Under the pieces are notes generated by a model that worked only from the letters and a program-made list of their open reading frames with translations, was not told the DNA's origin and ran no database searches. A stretch of DNA of 64,000 bases from Mustela lutreola (taxonomy: Eukaryota > Chordata > Mammalia > Carnivora > Mustelidae), in assembly GCF_030435805.1 (NCBI RefSeq), contig NC_081295.1, positions 122,301,501-122,365,500 on the forward strand, written 5' to 3'. Of the stretch, positions 43,930-55,821 are shown piece after piece. Position 1 is the stretch's first letter. Each line of letters begins with the position of its first letter. The position numbers were made by a program, and so were the translations under genes.

Positions 43930-45512
43930 TTTAGCACCACTCTGATAAAAATTCCACCGGTATTCCTCAAAGAGCTGTAGCAAATAATCCAAAAATTTGT
44001 ATGGAATCAGAAGAGACCCCAAATCGCTAAGGAAATGTTGAAAACAAAAATAAAATGGGGACCATCTCGTTACCTGATTTCAAGCTTTATTACAAAACTG
44101 TGATCACCAAGACAGCATGGTACTGGCATAAAAACAGAGACATAGACCAGTGGAACAGAGTAGAGAGCCCAGATATGGACCCTCAACTCTACGGTCAATT
44201 AATCTTTGACAAAACAGGAAAAAATATACAGTGGAAAAAAGACAGTCTCTTTAATAAATGGTTCAGGTAAAACTGGACAGCTATATGTAGAAGAATAAAA
44301 CTCGACCATTCTCTTACACCATACACAAAGATAAACTCAAAATGGATAAAAGACCTCAACGTGAGACAGGAATCCATCAGAATCCTAGAAGAGAACATAG
44401 GCAATAATCTCTTCGATATCAGCCACAGCAACTTCTTTCAAAATATGTCTCCAAAGACAAAGGAAACAAAAGCGAAATTGACTTTTGGGACTTCGTCAAA
44501 ATCAAAAGCTTCTGCACAGCAAAGGAAACAGTCAAAAAAACAAAGAGGCAACCCACGGGATGGGAGAAGATATTTGCAAATGACAGTACAGACAAAAGGT
44601 TGATATCCAGGATCTATAATGAATTCCTCAAACTGAACACACACAAAGCAGACAATCATATCAAAAAATGGGCAGAAGATCTGAACAGACACTTCTCCAA
44701 TGAAGACATACAGATGGCTATCAGACACATGAAAAAATGTTCATCATCACTAGCCATCAGGGAGATTCAAATTAAAACCACATTGAGATATCACCTTACA
44801 CCAGTTAGAATGGCCAAAATTAGCAAGACAGGAAACAACATGTGTTGGAGGGGATGTGGAGAAAGGGGAACCCTCTTCCACTGTTGGTGGGAATGCAAGA
44901 TGGTGCAGCCTCTTTGGAGAACAGTGTGGAGATTCCTCAATAAATTAAAAATAGAGCTTCTTTATGACTCTGCCATTGCACTCCTGGGTATTTACCCCAA
45001 AGATACAGATGGAGTGAAAAGAAGGGCCATCTGTACCCCAATGTTTATAGCAGCAATGGCCACGGTCACAAAACTATGGAAAGAACCAAGATGCCCTTCA
45101 ACGGACGAATGGATAAGGAAGATGTGGTCCATATACACTATGGAGTATTATGCCTCCATCAGAAAGGACGAATACCCAACTTTTGTAGCAACATGGATGG
45201 GACTGGAAGAGATTATGGTGAGTGAAATGTCAAGCAGAGAAAGTCAATTATCATATGGTTTCACTTATTTGTGGAGCCTAACAAATAGCATGGAGGACAT
45301 GGGGAGTTAGCGAGGAGAAGGGAGTTGAGGGAAATTGGAAAGGGAGGTGAAACATGAGAGACTATGGACTCTGAAAAACAATCTGAGGGGTTTGAAGTGA
45401 AGGGAGGTGGGAGGTTGGGGTACCAGGTGTTGGGTGTTATAGGGTCACAGATTGCAGGGAGCACTGGGTGTGGTGAAAAGAAAATGAATACTGTTATGCT
45501 GAAAATAAATTC
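43930..45512 (+). mobile_element. Type A L1, 5' truncated, sense
   Basis: Starts in ORF2 and ends with the type A terminus (ATACTGTTATGCTGAAAATA). The frame 44600-45310 (236 aa) is a fairly long readable ORF2 C-terminus, with [20 protein letters not shown] (the cysteine-rich C-terminal motif region). It is broken upstream of that. Confidence 0.92.
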
Positions 45513-45542
45513 AAGAATATATATATATATATATATATATAA
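45513..45542 (+). repeat. (AT)n microsatellite at L1 junction
   Basis: About 13 AT units between the tail of one L1 and the start of the next. Confidence 0.92.
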
Positions 45543-46135
45543 TAAAAAATAAAAATAGAGCTTCCCTATGATCCTGCCATTGCACTACTAGGTATTTACC
45601 CCAACGATACTGATGTAGTGAAATGAAGGGCCATCTGTACCCCAATGTTTATAGGAACAATGGCCACGCTCGCCAAACAGTGGAAAGAACCAAGATGCCC
45701 TTTAACGGACAAATGGATAAAGAAGATGTGGTCCATATACACTATGGAGTATTATGCCTCCATCAGAAAGGATGAACACCCAACTTTTGTAGCAACATGG
45801 ACGGGACTGGAAGAGATTATGCTGAGTGAAATAAGTCAAGCAGAGAGAGCCAATTATCATATGGTTTCACTTATTTGTGGAGCATAACAAATAGCATGGA
45901 GGACAAGGGGAGTTAGAGAGAAGGGAGTTGGGGGAAATTGGAAGGGGAGGTGAAACATGAGAGACTATGGACTCTGAAAAACAATCTGAGGGTTTTGAAG
46001 GGGTGGGGGGTGTGAGTTTGGGGGAACCAGGTGTGGGTATTGGAGAGGGCATGGATTGCATGGAGCACTGGGAGTAGTGCAAAAACATTGAATACTGTTA
46101 TGCTGAAAATAAATTAAAAATTAAAAAAGAAGAAA
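45543..46135 (+). mobile_element. Type A L1 3' fragment, in tandem with the previous one
   Basis: Starts AAATAGAGCTTCCCTATGAT in ORF2 immediately after the AT-rich tail of the preceding L1, and runs to ATACTGTTATGCTGAAAATA and an A-tail. Frame 45645-45887 is its ORF2 end. Confidence 0.92.
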
Positions 46136-48515
46136 AGAAAGAACAGGAACCATGTGATCCTCTCCATAGATGTTGAAAAAGCATTTGACTAAGTATAGAA
46201 TCCCTTCCTGATCAAAACTTATCAAAGTGTAGGGATAGAGGGCACATAACCCAATATTATCAAAGCCATTTATGAAAAACCCACCAGAAATATCATTCTC
46301 AATGGAGAAAAACTGAAAGCTTTTCCGCTAAGGTCAGGAAGATGGCAGGGATGTCCAGTATCACCACTGCTATTCAACATTGTACTAGAAGTCCTAGCCT
46401 CAGCAATCAGACAAGAAAAGGAAATTAAAGGCATCAAAATGGGCAAAGAGGAAGTCAAACTATCATTCTTCGCAGATGATATGACACTATATGTGGAAAA
46501 CCCAAAAGACTCCACTTCGAAACTGCCAGAACTTGTATAGGAATTTAGTAAAGTGTCAGGATATAAAATCAATGCACAGAAATCAGTGCATTTCTCAACA
46601 ACAACAAGACAGAAGAAAGAGAAATTAAGGAATCAATCCCATTTACAGTTGCACCCAAAACTATAAGATACCTAGGAACAAACCTAACTAAAGAGGTTAA
46701 GAATCTATACTCAGACAAATATAAAGTACTCATGAAAGAAATTGAGGAAGACACAAAGAAATGGAAAAATGTTCCATGCTCCTCGATTGGATGAACAAAT
46801 ATTGTGAAAATGTCTATGCTACCTAAAGCAATCTACACATTTAATGCAATCTCTATCAAAATCCCTCCCCCCCTTTTTTTTCAACGAAATGGAACAAATA
46901 ATCCTAAAATTTATATGGAACCAGAAAAGACCTTGAATAGCCAAAGGAATATTGAAAAAGAAAGCCAAATTGGTTGCATTACAATTCCAGACTTCAAGCT
47001 CTATTACATAGCTGTCATCATCAAGACAGCATGGTACTGGCACAAAAACAGACAAATAGATCAATGTAACAGAATAGAGAGCCCAGAAATAGACCCTCAA
47101 CTCTATGGTCAACTAATATTCGACAAAGCAGGAAAGAATGTCCAATGGAAAAAAGACAGCCTCTTCAATAAATGGTGTTGGGAAAATTGGATGGCCTCAT
47201 GCAGAAAAAAAAAAAAAAATTGGACCATTTCCTTACACCACACATGAAAATAGACTCAAAATGGATGAAGGATTCAATGTGAGAAAGGAATCCATCAAAA
47301 TCCTTGAGGAGAACATAGGCAGCAACCTCTTCCACCTTCGCTTCAGAGAATTCTTCCTAGAAACATCACCAAAGGCAAGGGAAGTAAGGGCAAAAATGAA
47401 CTATTGGGAATTCATCAAGTTTAAAAGCTTTCACACAGCAAAGGAAACAGTTAACAAAACCAAAAGACAAATGACAGGATGGGAGAAGACATTTGCAAAT
47501 GACATATCAGATAAAGGACTAGTGTCCAAAATCTATAAAGAACTTAGCAAACTCAACACCCAAAGAACAAATAATCCAATCAAGAAATGGGCAGAAGACA
47601 TGAACAGACATTTCTGCAAAGAAGACATCCAGATGGCCAAAAGACACATGAAAAGGTTCTCCACATCACTCGGCATCAGGGAAATACAAATCAAAACCAC
47701 AATGAGATATCACCTCACACCAGTCAGAATGGCTAAAATTAACAAGTCAGGAAATGACAGATGCTGGTGAGGATGTGGAGAAAGGGGAACCCTTCTACAT
47801 TGTTTGTAGGAATACTAGCTGGTACAACCGCTCTGGAAAACAGCATGGATGTTCCTCAAAATGTTGAAAATAGAGCTACCCTAGGACCCAGCAATTGCAC
47901 TACTGGGTATTTACCCTAAAGATACAAACGTAGTGATCAGAAGGGGCACGTGCACCCAAATGTTTATAGCAGCAATGTCTACAATAGCCAAACTATGACA
48001 AGAACCTAGATGCCCATCAAAAGATGAATGGATAAAGAAGGCACGCCTAAAGTGCCACAGATAAAGGCATGGATAAAGAAGAAGTGGTATATATACACAA
48101 TGGAATACTATGCAGCCATCAAAAGAAACGAAATCTTGCCATTTGCGATGATATGGATGGAACTAGAGGGTATCATGCTTAGCGAAATAAGTGGGAGTAA
48201 GACAACAATCATATCATCTCCGTGATATGAGGAAGCTGAGATGCAACATGGGAGGTTAAGGGGGTAGGGGAAGAATAAATGAAACAAGATGGGATTAGGA
48301 GGGAGACAAACCATAAGTGACTCTTAATCTCACAAAACAAACTGAGGGATGCTGGGGGGAGGGGTGTTGGTAGACAGGGGTGTGCTTATGGACATTGGGG
48401 AGGGCATGTGCTACGATGAGTGCTGTAAAGTGTGTAAACCTGGCGATTCACAGACCTGTACCCCCGGGGATAAAAATACATTATATGTTTATTTAAAAAA
48501 ATAAATAGATATATA
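46136..48515 (+). mobile_element. Type B L1, 5' truncated, sense
   Basis: Covers reverse transcriptase (46400-46500, with [16 protein letters not shown]-like wording) through the 3' UTR with CCTGTACCCCCGGGGATAAA. Frames 46804-47247 and 47138-47770 are ORF2 pieces in different frames, so it is broken. Near 48035 a short stretch (GGATAAAGAAG) is locally repeated. Confidence 0.92.
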
Positions 48516-48519
48516 AATT

Positions 48520-48838
48520 TTATTTTTTATTTTATTTTTTATTTTTCATTTATTTTCAGCATAACGGTATTCATTATTTTTGCACCACACCCAGGGCTCC
48601 ATGCAATCCGTGCCCTCTATTTACCCACCACCTGGTTCCCCCAACCTCACACCCCCCGCCACTACAAACCCCTCAGATTGTTTTTCAGAGTCCATAGTCT
48701 CTCATGGTTCACCTCCCCTTCCAATTTCCCCTAACTCCCTTCTCCTCTCTAACTCCCCATGTCTTCCATGCTATTTGTTATTCTCCACAAATAAGTGAAA
48801 CCATATGATAATTGACTCTCTCTGCTTGACTTATTTTT
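48520..48838 (-). mobile_element. Type A L1 3' fragment, antisense
   Basis: A T-rich start, TTTTCAGCATAACGGTATTC and then the antisense 3' UTR up to TCTGCTTGACTTATTTTT are seen. It joins the tail of the type B L1 on the left and old L1 on the right. Confidence 0.88.
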
Positions 48839-48849
48839 TTAAAAAAAGG

Positions 48850-50434
48850 GAACTTCTATTATAAAAGCTTTGAACTTAACTTTCTTAACATGTTTGAATT
48901 TCTTTTTATAATCTGTATCATGTCTGTACATATTTATTAGCTGCATATTAAAAACATATTCTGAAAGGAGTAGATGATCCAAAGAGTTTATTGATCTGCT
49001 TGTGTTTCTCCAGTGTTCCCAGCACCATTTCTTGAAGGGACTATCCTTTTCATTGAGTGTTCCTGACTTCCTTACCTATTATTGGTTGGCCACATTGTTG
49101 GGATTTAATTCTGGGCTCTCTATTCTGTTCTATTGGTGCACATGTTGCTTTTTGTGCCATTACCATGTTGTATTCTGTTACTATGCCTTTGGGGTATGGT
49201 TTGAAAGGAGGAAATGTGCTACTTCCAGCTTTGCTCTCTTTTTGCAGGATTCCTTTGGCTATTTGGAATCTCCTATGTTTCCACACAAATTTCAGAATGA
49301 TTTCTTCTATTTCTATAAGAAACTCCTTTGGTATTTTGATTGAGGTCACATTGACTCTGTAATGGCTTTGTGTAATATGGTCATTTCAACAGTATTAATT
49401 CTTCGAATCATAAACATGGACTGTGTTTCCATTTGTTTGTGTCTTCAACTTCTTTCAGAAAAGTCTTGTAGTTTTCATTGTACCAGTTCTTACTTCCCTG
49501 GTTTCTTCTGTTCCTATTTTGTTGCTTTTGATGCTGTTTTCATTTTCTGATGCTTGACCGTTAGCATACAAGGATGCCACTGATTTTTGTAAGTCAATTT
49601 GTATTATGTCACTTTATTGAATCATTGATTACTTTCAACAGATTTTTTTTATTGACTCCAGACTTTTCTGTATGTAAGATGATATTTGCAAAGAGTGATA
49701 TTTTCACATCTTCCTTCCTGATGTGGAAGGCTTTTGTTTCTTTCTCTTGCCTAATTGCTCTAGCTAGGACTTCCACTACTATATTGAATAGAGGTGGGGA
49801 GTGTCCTTCCTTGTTATGTTCCTGTTCTTAGAGGAAATGCTTTCAATTTTTCTTCATTGAGTAGGATGTTTGCTGTGGGGTTCCTGTAGGTGGCCTTTAT
49901 TATGTAGAGGTATGCTCCTTCTATAGCCAATCTATTAAGAGTTTTTATCATAAAAGAATGGTATATTTTGTCTAATTTCCTTGGGCAACTTTTGAGATGA
50001 TCATGTGATTTTTATCTTTCCTTTTCTTGGTGTATTGAATTACACTTATTGATCTTTGTAGGTTCAACTACCCTTGCATCCCACAGATAAATCCCATTTA
50101 GCCATGCTGCCTAATTTGTTTAATGTGTGAACTCAGTTTGATAACATTTTTTGAGAGTTTTCCCATCTGTATTCATCAAGGATACTGGTTTATTGCTTTT
50201 TTTTCTTGTGGTGGTGTCCTTATGTGGTTTGCTATCAAAATGATACAGCCTTTGTAGAATGAATTCAAAATTGTTGCCTCTTCCTTAACATTCTGGAAGA
50301 CTTTGAGGAGTATTGGTATTAGTTTTCCACTGCATGTTCATAGAATTCACTAGTGAAGCCATGAGACTAGTGACCATGAGATTTTCTTTTGGGAGTTTCT
50401 TGATTGCTTACTCCATCTCTTGAGTTACAGGTTA
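48850..50434 (-). repeat. Old L1 ORF2 3' part, arm B
   Basis: TTTCTTGAAGGGACTATCCT, TGTTGCTTTTTGTGCCATTA and GTAGTGGAAGTCCTAGCTAG (the last on the minus strand) are antisense ORF2. Minus-strand order matches arm A 36869-36950 and 42831-43915. It is uninterrupted here. Confidence 0.88.
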
Positions 50435-50436
50435 TA

Positions 50437-52736
50437 AGTGTTAGGCCCCCCCTTGAGCTTCACTGGACCCAACCCTTATGCAGAATTCAGGGGCCACCAG
50501 GACAAACCCCTGACTTTTCCTCATTCTTGGGATCCCTCATTCAGGTTAGACAGAGGCTCTGTGGGCAGAGTAGAGTCTCTCCTTGCCCAGGGGAAGGGAG
50601 AAAAGGAACAGTGATGGGGCAGTGCTAAGAAGAGGGAGGTTGAGAAGGCTCCTCACTGCAGATGCTGACTTTGAAATGAGTCCTCCACAGCAGGATCACA
50701 CAGCAAGCCATCGGGGTCACTCAGCATGTGGAACCATTCCAGGCCCAGTGTTGTCATGTGCAACAACTCCTCCAGCCCCAACCCGACCCCAGCTAGGTTG
50801 ATAACCCCTCAAAGCCAGGCACTCCAGTCAGAGTTGCCACAATCTCCTTACAATAACCTGGGGAGGACCCTCCTGGGAGGATGCTTTTGGGCCCTGAGCC
50901 ATGGCAGGAACAGAGGGTCAAGTTCTGGTGGTTGAGGGCATGGGGGTCCTGTAGGCCACTAATTGGCCCCTTGTTTCCTAAAAATAAAGGCCCCTCAAAA
51001 AAGCTGGGGGATCCAATATCAGGATGGTTGATGGGATTCCATGCTAAACCGTTCTTGCTGCTGAGACAGAGTGTGTGCATGCCAGGGGGCGAACAAGTCC
51101 TAGCAGCAATCATCAAAGAGCACGCTGTGAGGAAACAGGTTCCCCAGGCTGAAGTCCCTCACTGGATGATGGTGAAATTCTTGCTCACGCCCATTGAGCT
51201 GGGTGGGTATAGTGTCCCACAGTGTGGTGGGCTACCCAGGGGCTGCCCACCTGAAGGTTCCTTTAAGCAGGCCGGAGAGGACATCACGGGATGTTATAGA
51301 GACTTTGGTGTAGGTGGCTGGGTGGGCAGAACCAAATTTGGGGGGCTGTATGGGTATGGAGGAAGCCTCTGGTCAGTGGACAGTTTGCTGGTATCCAGGG
51401 GGACACCCTGAGTGATGGAGGACAAGGCATGTGGCATTGTTGTCACAAATTGGGCAGTTGATCTTGGGTGTCAGCTGAGTCCTTGGGCAATCTCAGGAGG
51501 CTGAGGGGAACATGGTGGTGGCAGGAAGGGATTCCAGGGGAAGAAGTTGGGTAAGGGGGGTACCCAGCACAGGAGATGAAGCAGAGGGGGAGGAATTAGA
51601 GGATGAGAGAGCCAGAGCACTGAATGAGGGGTGGCCCAGGGAGGAGGCTGACAGTGAGGGGTGGCTATCAGAGCCTTGAACACTGGGTTAGGGACTGCTC
51701 CAGGAGGCCCAGGGGTTGGGATTGCCCAGAGAAGACCACAGGATGGGTAGCTGAGCAGGGAGTAAAGTCCTGCCTCATCATAGCCCAAACTTGGTCCGGG
51801 CACTGGCTCCCACTGATCCTGAGGTGGATCATGCTGTGTCTTAATTTGGAGGTACTGATAGCCTCACTCAGGCTGGGATAGGCTGTCTCCTCATGGCCCT
51901 GGGGGGTGGGAAGTGCCAGGGGAAAGTGCAGGTTGGTGAGATCAGGTAGGGAGCTTCCCGTGTTCATGGCTGGTGGAAGGACATGCACATTGGCAGGCTG
52001 GTCAGGAAGCACATTTTGCTCTGATTAACATCAGAAAGGTGTTCATTGCAGGGATTTCACAGGACTAAGATCAGGAAGAACATCAGGACAGCTTCCAAGC
52101 ATGGCATGACTTCAACAAATTTTTGTCCTCTAACAAGTTCTCTTCAATAGCAGGGACTTTGGAGTGCACATTGCCATTCAGAAAAGCTCCCTGGTGGCTG
52201 TGCAGGATGCTAGGAGGGGCAGGGCCTGGATAAGTGTCCTGAGGGCTGGGGTTCCTCACACTGGTGTGAAGGCAGAGTCCCTACTTGTCCTATTCAGTCA
52301 GATGGTAGTAGAAAGACCTGCCCCTTTGCAGCAGCGACATTGTCCCAGGGCACATCCTCCACCAGCTGGGCTCTGGGGGAAGAGACAAATAGGCAGGTCC
52401 ACAGGGAGAGCTGTCTTTCTGGCAGGGATAACAGTGGAGAGAGGTCGCCATTTTTCTGGAATCTCACTGTAACTTTTCCAAAGCTCCTGGTGCCCAGTTC
52501 TCCACAATGAAAACAGAGGCTAGTTGAGGGGGCTCTTGGAACTCAGCCAGGTCAGAGCTTATCTGGTTATCAGATAAATGGCCATAAAGAGAGCTCCTTG
52601 TGTATGTCAGTCACAATGTGGGGGCCTGTAGGCCCATGTGTTCCTCAACCCCAGGCTCTCTGGTGTCTGTGCCTCCCCTACAAGCCTGTCTTCCTGCCCT
52701 TCAGCCTCCACCTGTGCCTCTCAGATGACTAGACTG
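50437..52736 (-). pseudogene. CRTC2P (copy B): CRTC2 processed pseudogene, copy B
   Basis: On the minus strand this intronless copy of the CREB coactivator CRTC2 runs without large insertions. It has [20 protein letters not shown], then [16 protein letters not shown] and ETAYPSLS (52012-51830), [20 protein letters not shown] (about 51410-51350), [20 protein letters not shown] and [15 protein letters not shown] (51000-50900), and 3' UTR to about 50437. These follow human CRTC2 in order. The 5' end is lost up to about residue 25-30, as in copy A. Several stops and frameshifts break the frame, and the serine-rich middle is shortened. No poly(A) tract is visible. Flanks are old L1 on both sides, at the same L1 position as copy A. 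Confidence 0.94.
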
Positions 52737-52743
52737 ATCTGTG

Positions 52744-53312
52744 CAGGTTGTCTACATCTTCCTAAGTCAGTCTTGGTCAGTTGTGTGTTTCTAGGAATGG
52801 ACTCATTTCCTTTAGATATATAATTGGTTGGTATGCAATTATTCATAGTCTTTCATGTTTCTACATATTCCTGTGCTACCCGTTGTAATAACCCTCTTTT
52901 ATTTCTTCTTTTTTAATTATATTATATTAGTCACTGTACAGTCTATGTCTCTTTTTTTCTTAGACTAGCTAACTTTTTGCCAGTTTGTGTTCATCATCTT
53001 CTAGAACCACCTTGTAGTTTCATTGATCCTTTTGATTGTTTTTCTGGCCTCTATTTCATTTAATTCTGATCTGATTTTTTATTATCTCTTTCCTTTTGTT
53101 AACTTTGGGCTTAATTTGTCCCTCTTTTTTTAGTTCACTGAAGTGTAAAGGCAAATTGACATCTTTGTAAGAATGTTTTGTTGCTCTAAACTTCCTCTCA
53201 GAACTGCTTTTACTGCAACCCACAAAATTTGATATAATGTATTTTCATTTTCACTTGTTTTGAGACCATTATTTTATTTCCCTTTTGATTTCCTCTTTGA
53301 CCTATTGATTGT
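52744..53312 (-). repeat. Old L1 ORF2, arm B
   Basis: Antisense L1 with TTTCTTAGACTAGCTAACTT and TTTTCTGGCCTCTATTTCAT continues beyond the CRTC2 5' end. A small L1 3' tail (about 52910-52962, ATATTAGTCACTGTACAGTC) is nested in it. Confidence 0.85.
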
Positions 53313-53881
53313 GTTACCAAACTCAGACTAGTTGAGCACCCAGTGCCCAGTAAGCCAATGTCTGAGACATGGGTTTTGAGGCAAAGCAAGCTTCCTTATC
53401 ACAAGAAAAGCCTAGTGAGAAGGCTGGCTATCATTCCCGAAGCTGCATTGCCCTCTGGTGGAAAATGGACAGCCACTACTTGTTTGGGGAAGGAGGTGAA
53501 TGTAGGTAGGTGAAGGAGGGCAATGAGGTGTTCCTGGAAACCTTGAGAGAGTGGGCCTTGAAAGAATCTGGAGCTGTATATTCTTCTGGAAAATAAGGCA
53601 CCCCATTAGGGACATGGAAAGATCAGGTATGTCAGATAATTTTGAGACAAATGTTTCTTTCCACTCCCCATTAGGTTTCTATAATCAGTGGGTAAACTGG
53701 GAGTAGGGGGTAAAAAGCAAAGTAAATGACTGATCATGCATGAGGTTAAGACATGCAAAAACATCCTTAGTAGGGAATAAAACGTGACATGCAGCTAAGG
53801 TAATATTGCAACTAATACAATGTAGTTCTGCATATGCTTTCAAGACTAGTCCAAGAATCTGGCCTCAGGTGTCTGGCCTCA
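53313..53881 (-). mobile_element. Solitary LTR in old L1, arm B
   Basis: The LTR reads TGAGGCC...GGTAACA on the minus strand, about 569 bp. It interrupts the old L1 at the same place as the LTR at 31618-32175. ERV family not assigned. It is old and has no internal coding part. Confidence 0.78.
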
Positions 53882-55566
53882 GTTGTTTAAAATGTTGTCA
53901 CCTCTTTCCCACATATTTTTAGGTCTACTCAGTTTCCTCTTGTTCATTTTTACTTTCATACCAATGTAGTCAAAGAAGTTGGCTGATATGATTTCAATCT
54001 TCTTAATTTTGTTAAGATTTCTGTGTTCCATCAGGGATCTATCCTAGAGAACATTCAAGGTACACATGAGAAGAATATGCATTCCTCTGCAGGTGAACAG
54101 AATGTTCTGTAAATGTCTGTCATTTTTTTTTTGAAGTGTGGTTACATTCTGTTTCCTTGCCAATTCTGTATCTAGATGATCCATCCATTGTGGACCATGG
54201 AATACTGGGGTCCTTATTACTGGATCATTGTCTATTTCTCCCTTATGATCTGTATTTGTTTAATGTATTTCAGTGCTCAGGTGTTGAGGGCACATGTATT
54301 TACAATTGTTATATCTTCTTTCTGGCTTGAAGTCTATCTTGTCTGAATGTACATACGGTTGCACCTGCTTTCTTTTTGGTACTATTTGCTTGGGTTATCC
54401 ACATCCATTCCTACACTATAAACCTACATTTGTCCTTACAGCTAAAATGAGCCTTCTGAAAGCGTCACAAACTTGGGCCTATGTTTTTAATTTATCAAGG
54501 CACTCTCTGTCATTTGATTGGTAAAGTCATCCATTTACGTTTAAGTGATTATTGATGCTATTGTCATTTTATCTTTTCTTTTCTGGTTGTTTTGTATCTT
54601 TATTATTTCTTCTTCTTTGTGTTTCTGTCTACTTTTGTCAGTTGCTGGTTTTCCATGATGATTCCCTCAGTTTGCCCTTTTTCAATGTTCTCTCTGCTCT
54701 AGATATTGTTTTGTCTTATCATGAGGTTTGTATAAACTGTCTCATAGATTAAATGGTGCTTTTCCTGCTGTTGGCAACTTTTCTTCATATGCCTACATGG
54801 CTATTCTCATTTTTCTCCTCCCCTTTTGCATTTTTGCTGTCGCAAACTCTTTTTTTGGTATGGGTTTGTTACCAACTGTAGTAGCTCTAGTTATTTTTAA
54901 TAATGTTAACCATTGCCATTATCATAAAGTGTTTAGTGCCCTATTCTAAAATAAGGTTACAGTTTCTGACTCTGTCTGCCAGCTAACTCAGAGTCTCATC
55001 TCATCTGTTCATTACAGTATTAATTTACCTTCCTCTCTTCATTACAGTATTAAAGTTCTGTTCAATATGTCTTGGAGGCAGGACTAGTGGTGGGGAATTC
55101 CCTCAAGTGTTCTTTGTCTGGGGAAGTCTTTATTTCTCCTTCATGTCTGAAAGATAAATCCTGGATACAGATTTCTTGACTGACAATATTTATTTTTCAA
55201 TGCTATGAGTATGTCATTCCACTCTCTCCTGGACTGCAGAGTTTCTGCTGAGAAATCTGCTGGTGTTCTCTCTTATGGGGACTCAGTTTTAGGTTACTTT
55301 CTTCTACCCTTTCAAGTTTCCTTCTTTATCATTGACATTTGACAGTGTCATTGGAAAGTGTCTTGGAGATGGTATTTTTGTATTGAGATAGGAAGGTTAT
55401 CTATTAACTTCACAGACTTCTATGTCCACTTCTTTCCCCAGGATTGGGAAGTTCTCAGACAACACTTTTGTGATAACAACTCTGTCCCTCTTCTCCTTCT
55501 CTTCTCCTTTTGGTATACCCACTATTCTTAACTGGCTCTTCTAATGGAGACTGGTAGCTCCTCCAG
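53882..55566 (-). repeat. Old L1 ORF2 5' part and ORF1, arm B
   Basis: Antisense L1 covers the endonuclease region (53940-54350) and, further right, ORF1-type wording (GCTGAGAAATCTGC near 55250, ACTATTCTTAACTGGCTC near 55525). It is diverged, with no long frame. Confidence 0.8.
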
Positions 55567-55581
55567 GATTTCTACATTTTC

Positions 55582-55790
55582 TTTTTTTTTTTTTTTTTAA
55601 GACTTTATTTATATATTTGACAGAGAGATCACAAGTAGGCAGAGAGGCAGGCAGAGAGAGAGAGAGAGAGAGAGGAGGAAATAGGCTCCCCGCTGAGCAG
55701 AGAGCCCGAGGCGGGACTCAATCCCAGGACCCTGAGATCATGACCCGAGCCGAAGGCAGTGGCCTAACCCACTGAGCCACCCAGGTGCCT
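55582..55790 (-). repeat. CanSINE, antisense
   Basis: Minus strand: AAGGCACCTGGGTGGCTCAG head and GGTCATGATCTCAGGGTCCT body. On the + strand a poly(T) precedes it and a (GA)n run lies at about 55655-55675. ATTTCTACATTTTCT flanks both sides, a target-site duplication. It looks young. Confidence 0.96.
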
Positions 55791-55821
55791 TATTTCTACA
55801 TTTTCTAAGCTTGCTTTTCTT

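Noticed and set aside
44600-45310. 236-codon frame as an intact gene
   Set aside because: It is the C-terminal part of L1 ORF2 in a 5' truncated copy.
50881-51411. 176-codon plus-strand frame as a gene
   Set aside because: It is antisense to CRTC2 retrocopy B, where the minus strand carries the recognisable protein wording.
32866-52736. Two independent CRTC2 retropositions
   Set aside because: Both copies share the same L1 insertion point, the same ends and the same neighbouring LTR, which a single retroposition followed by inverted duplication explains better.
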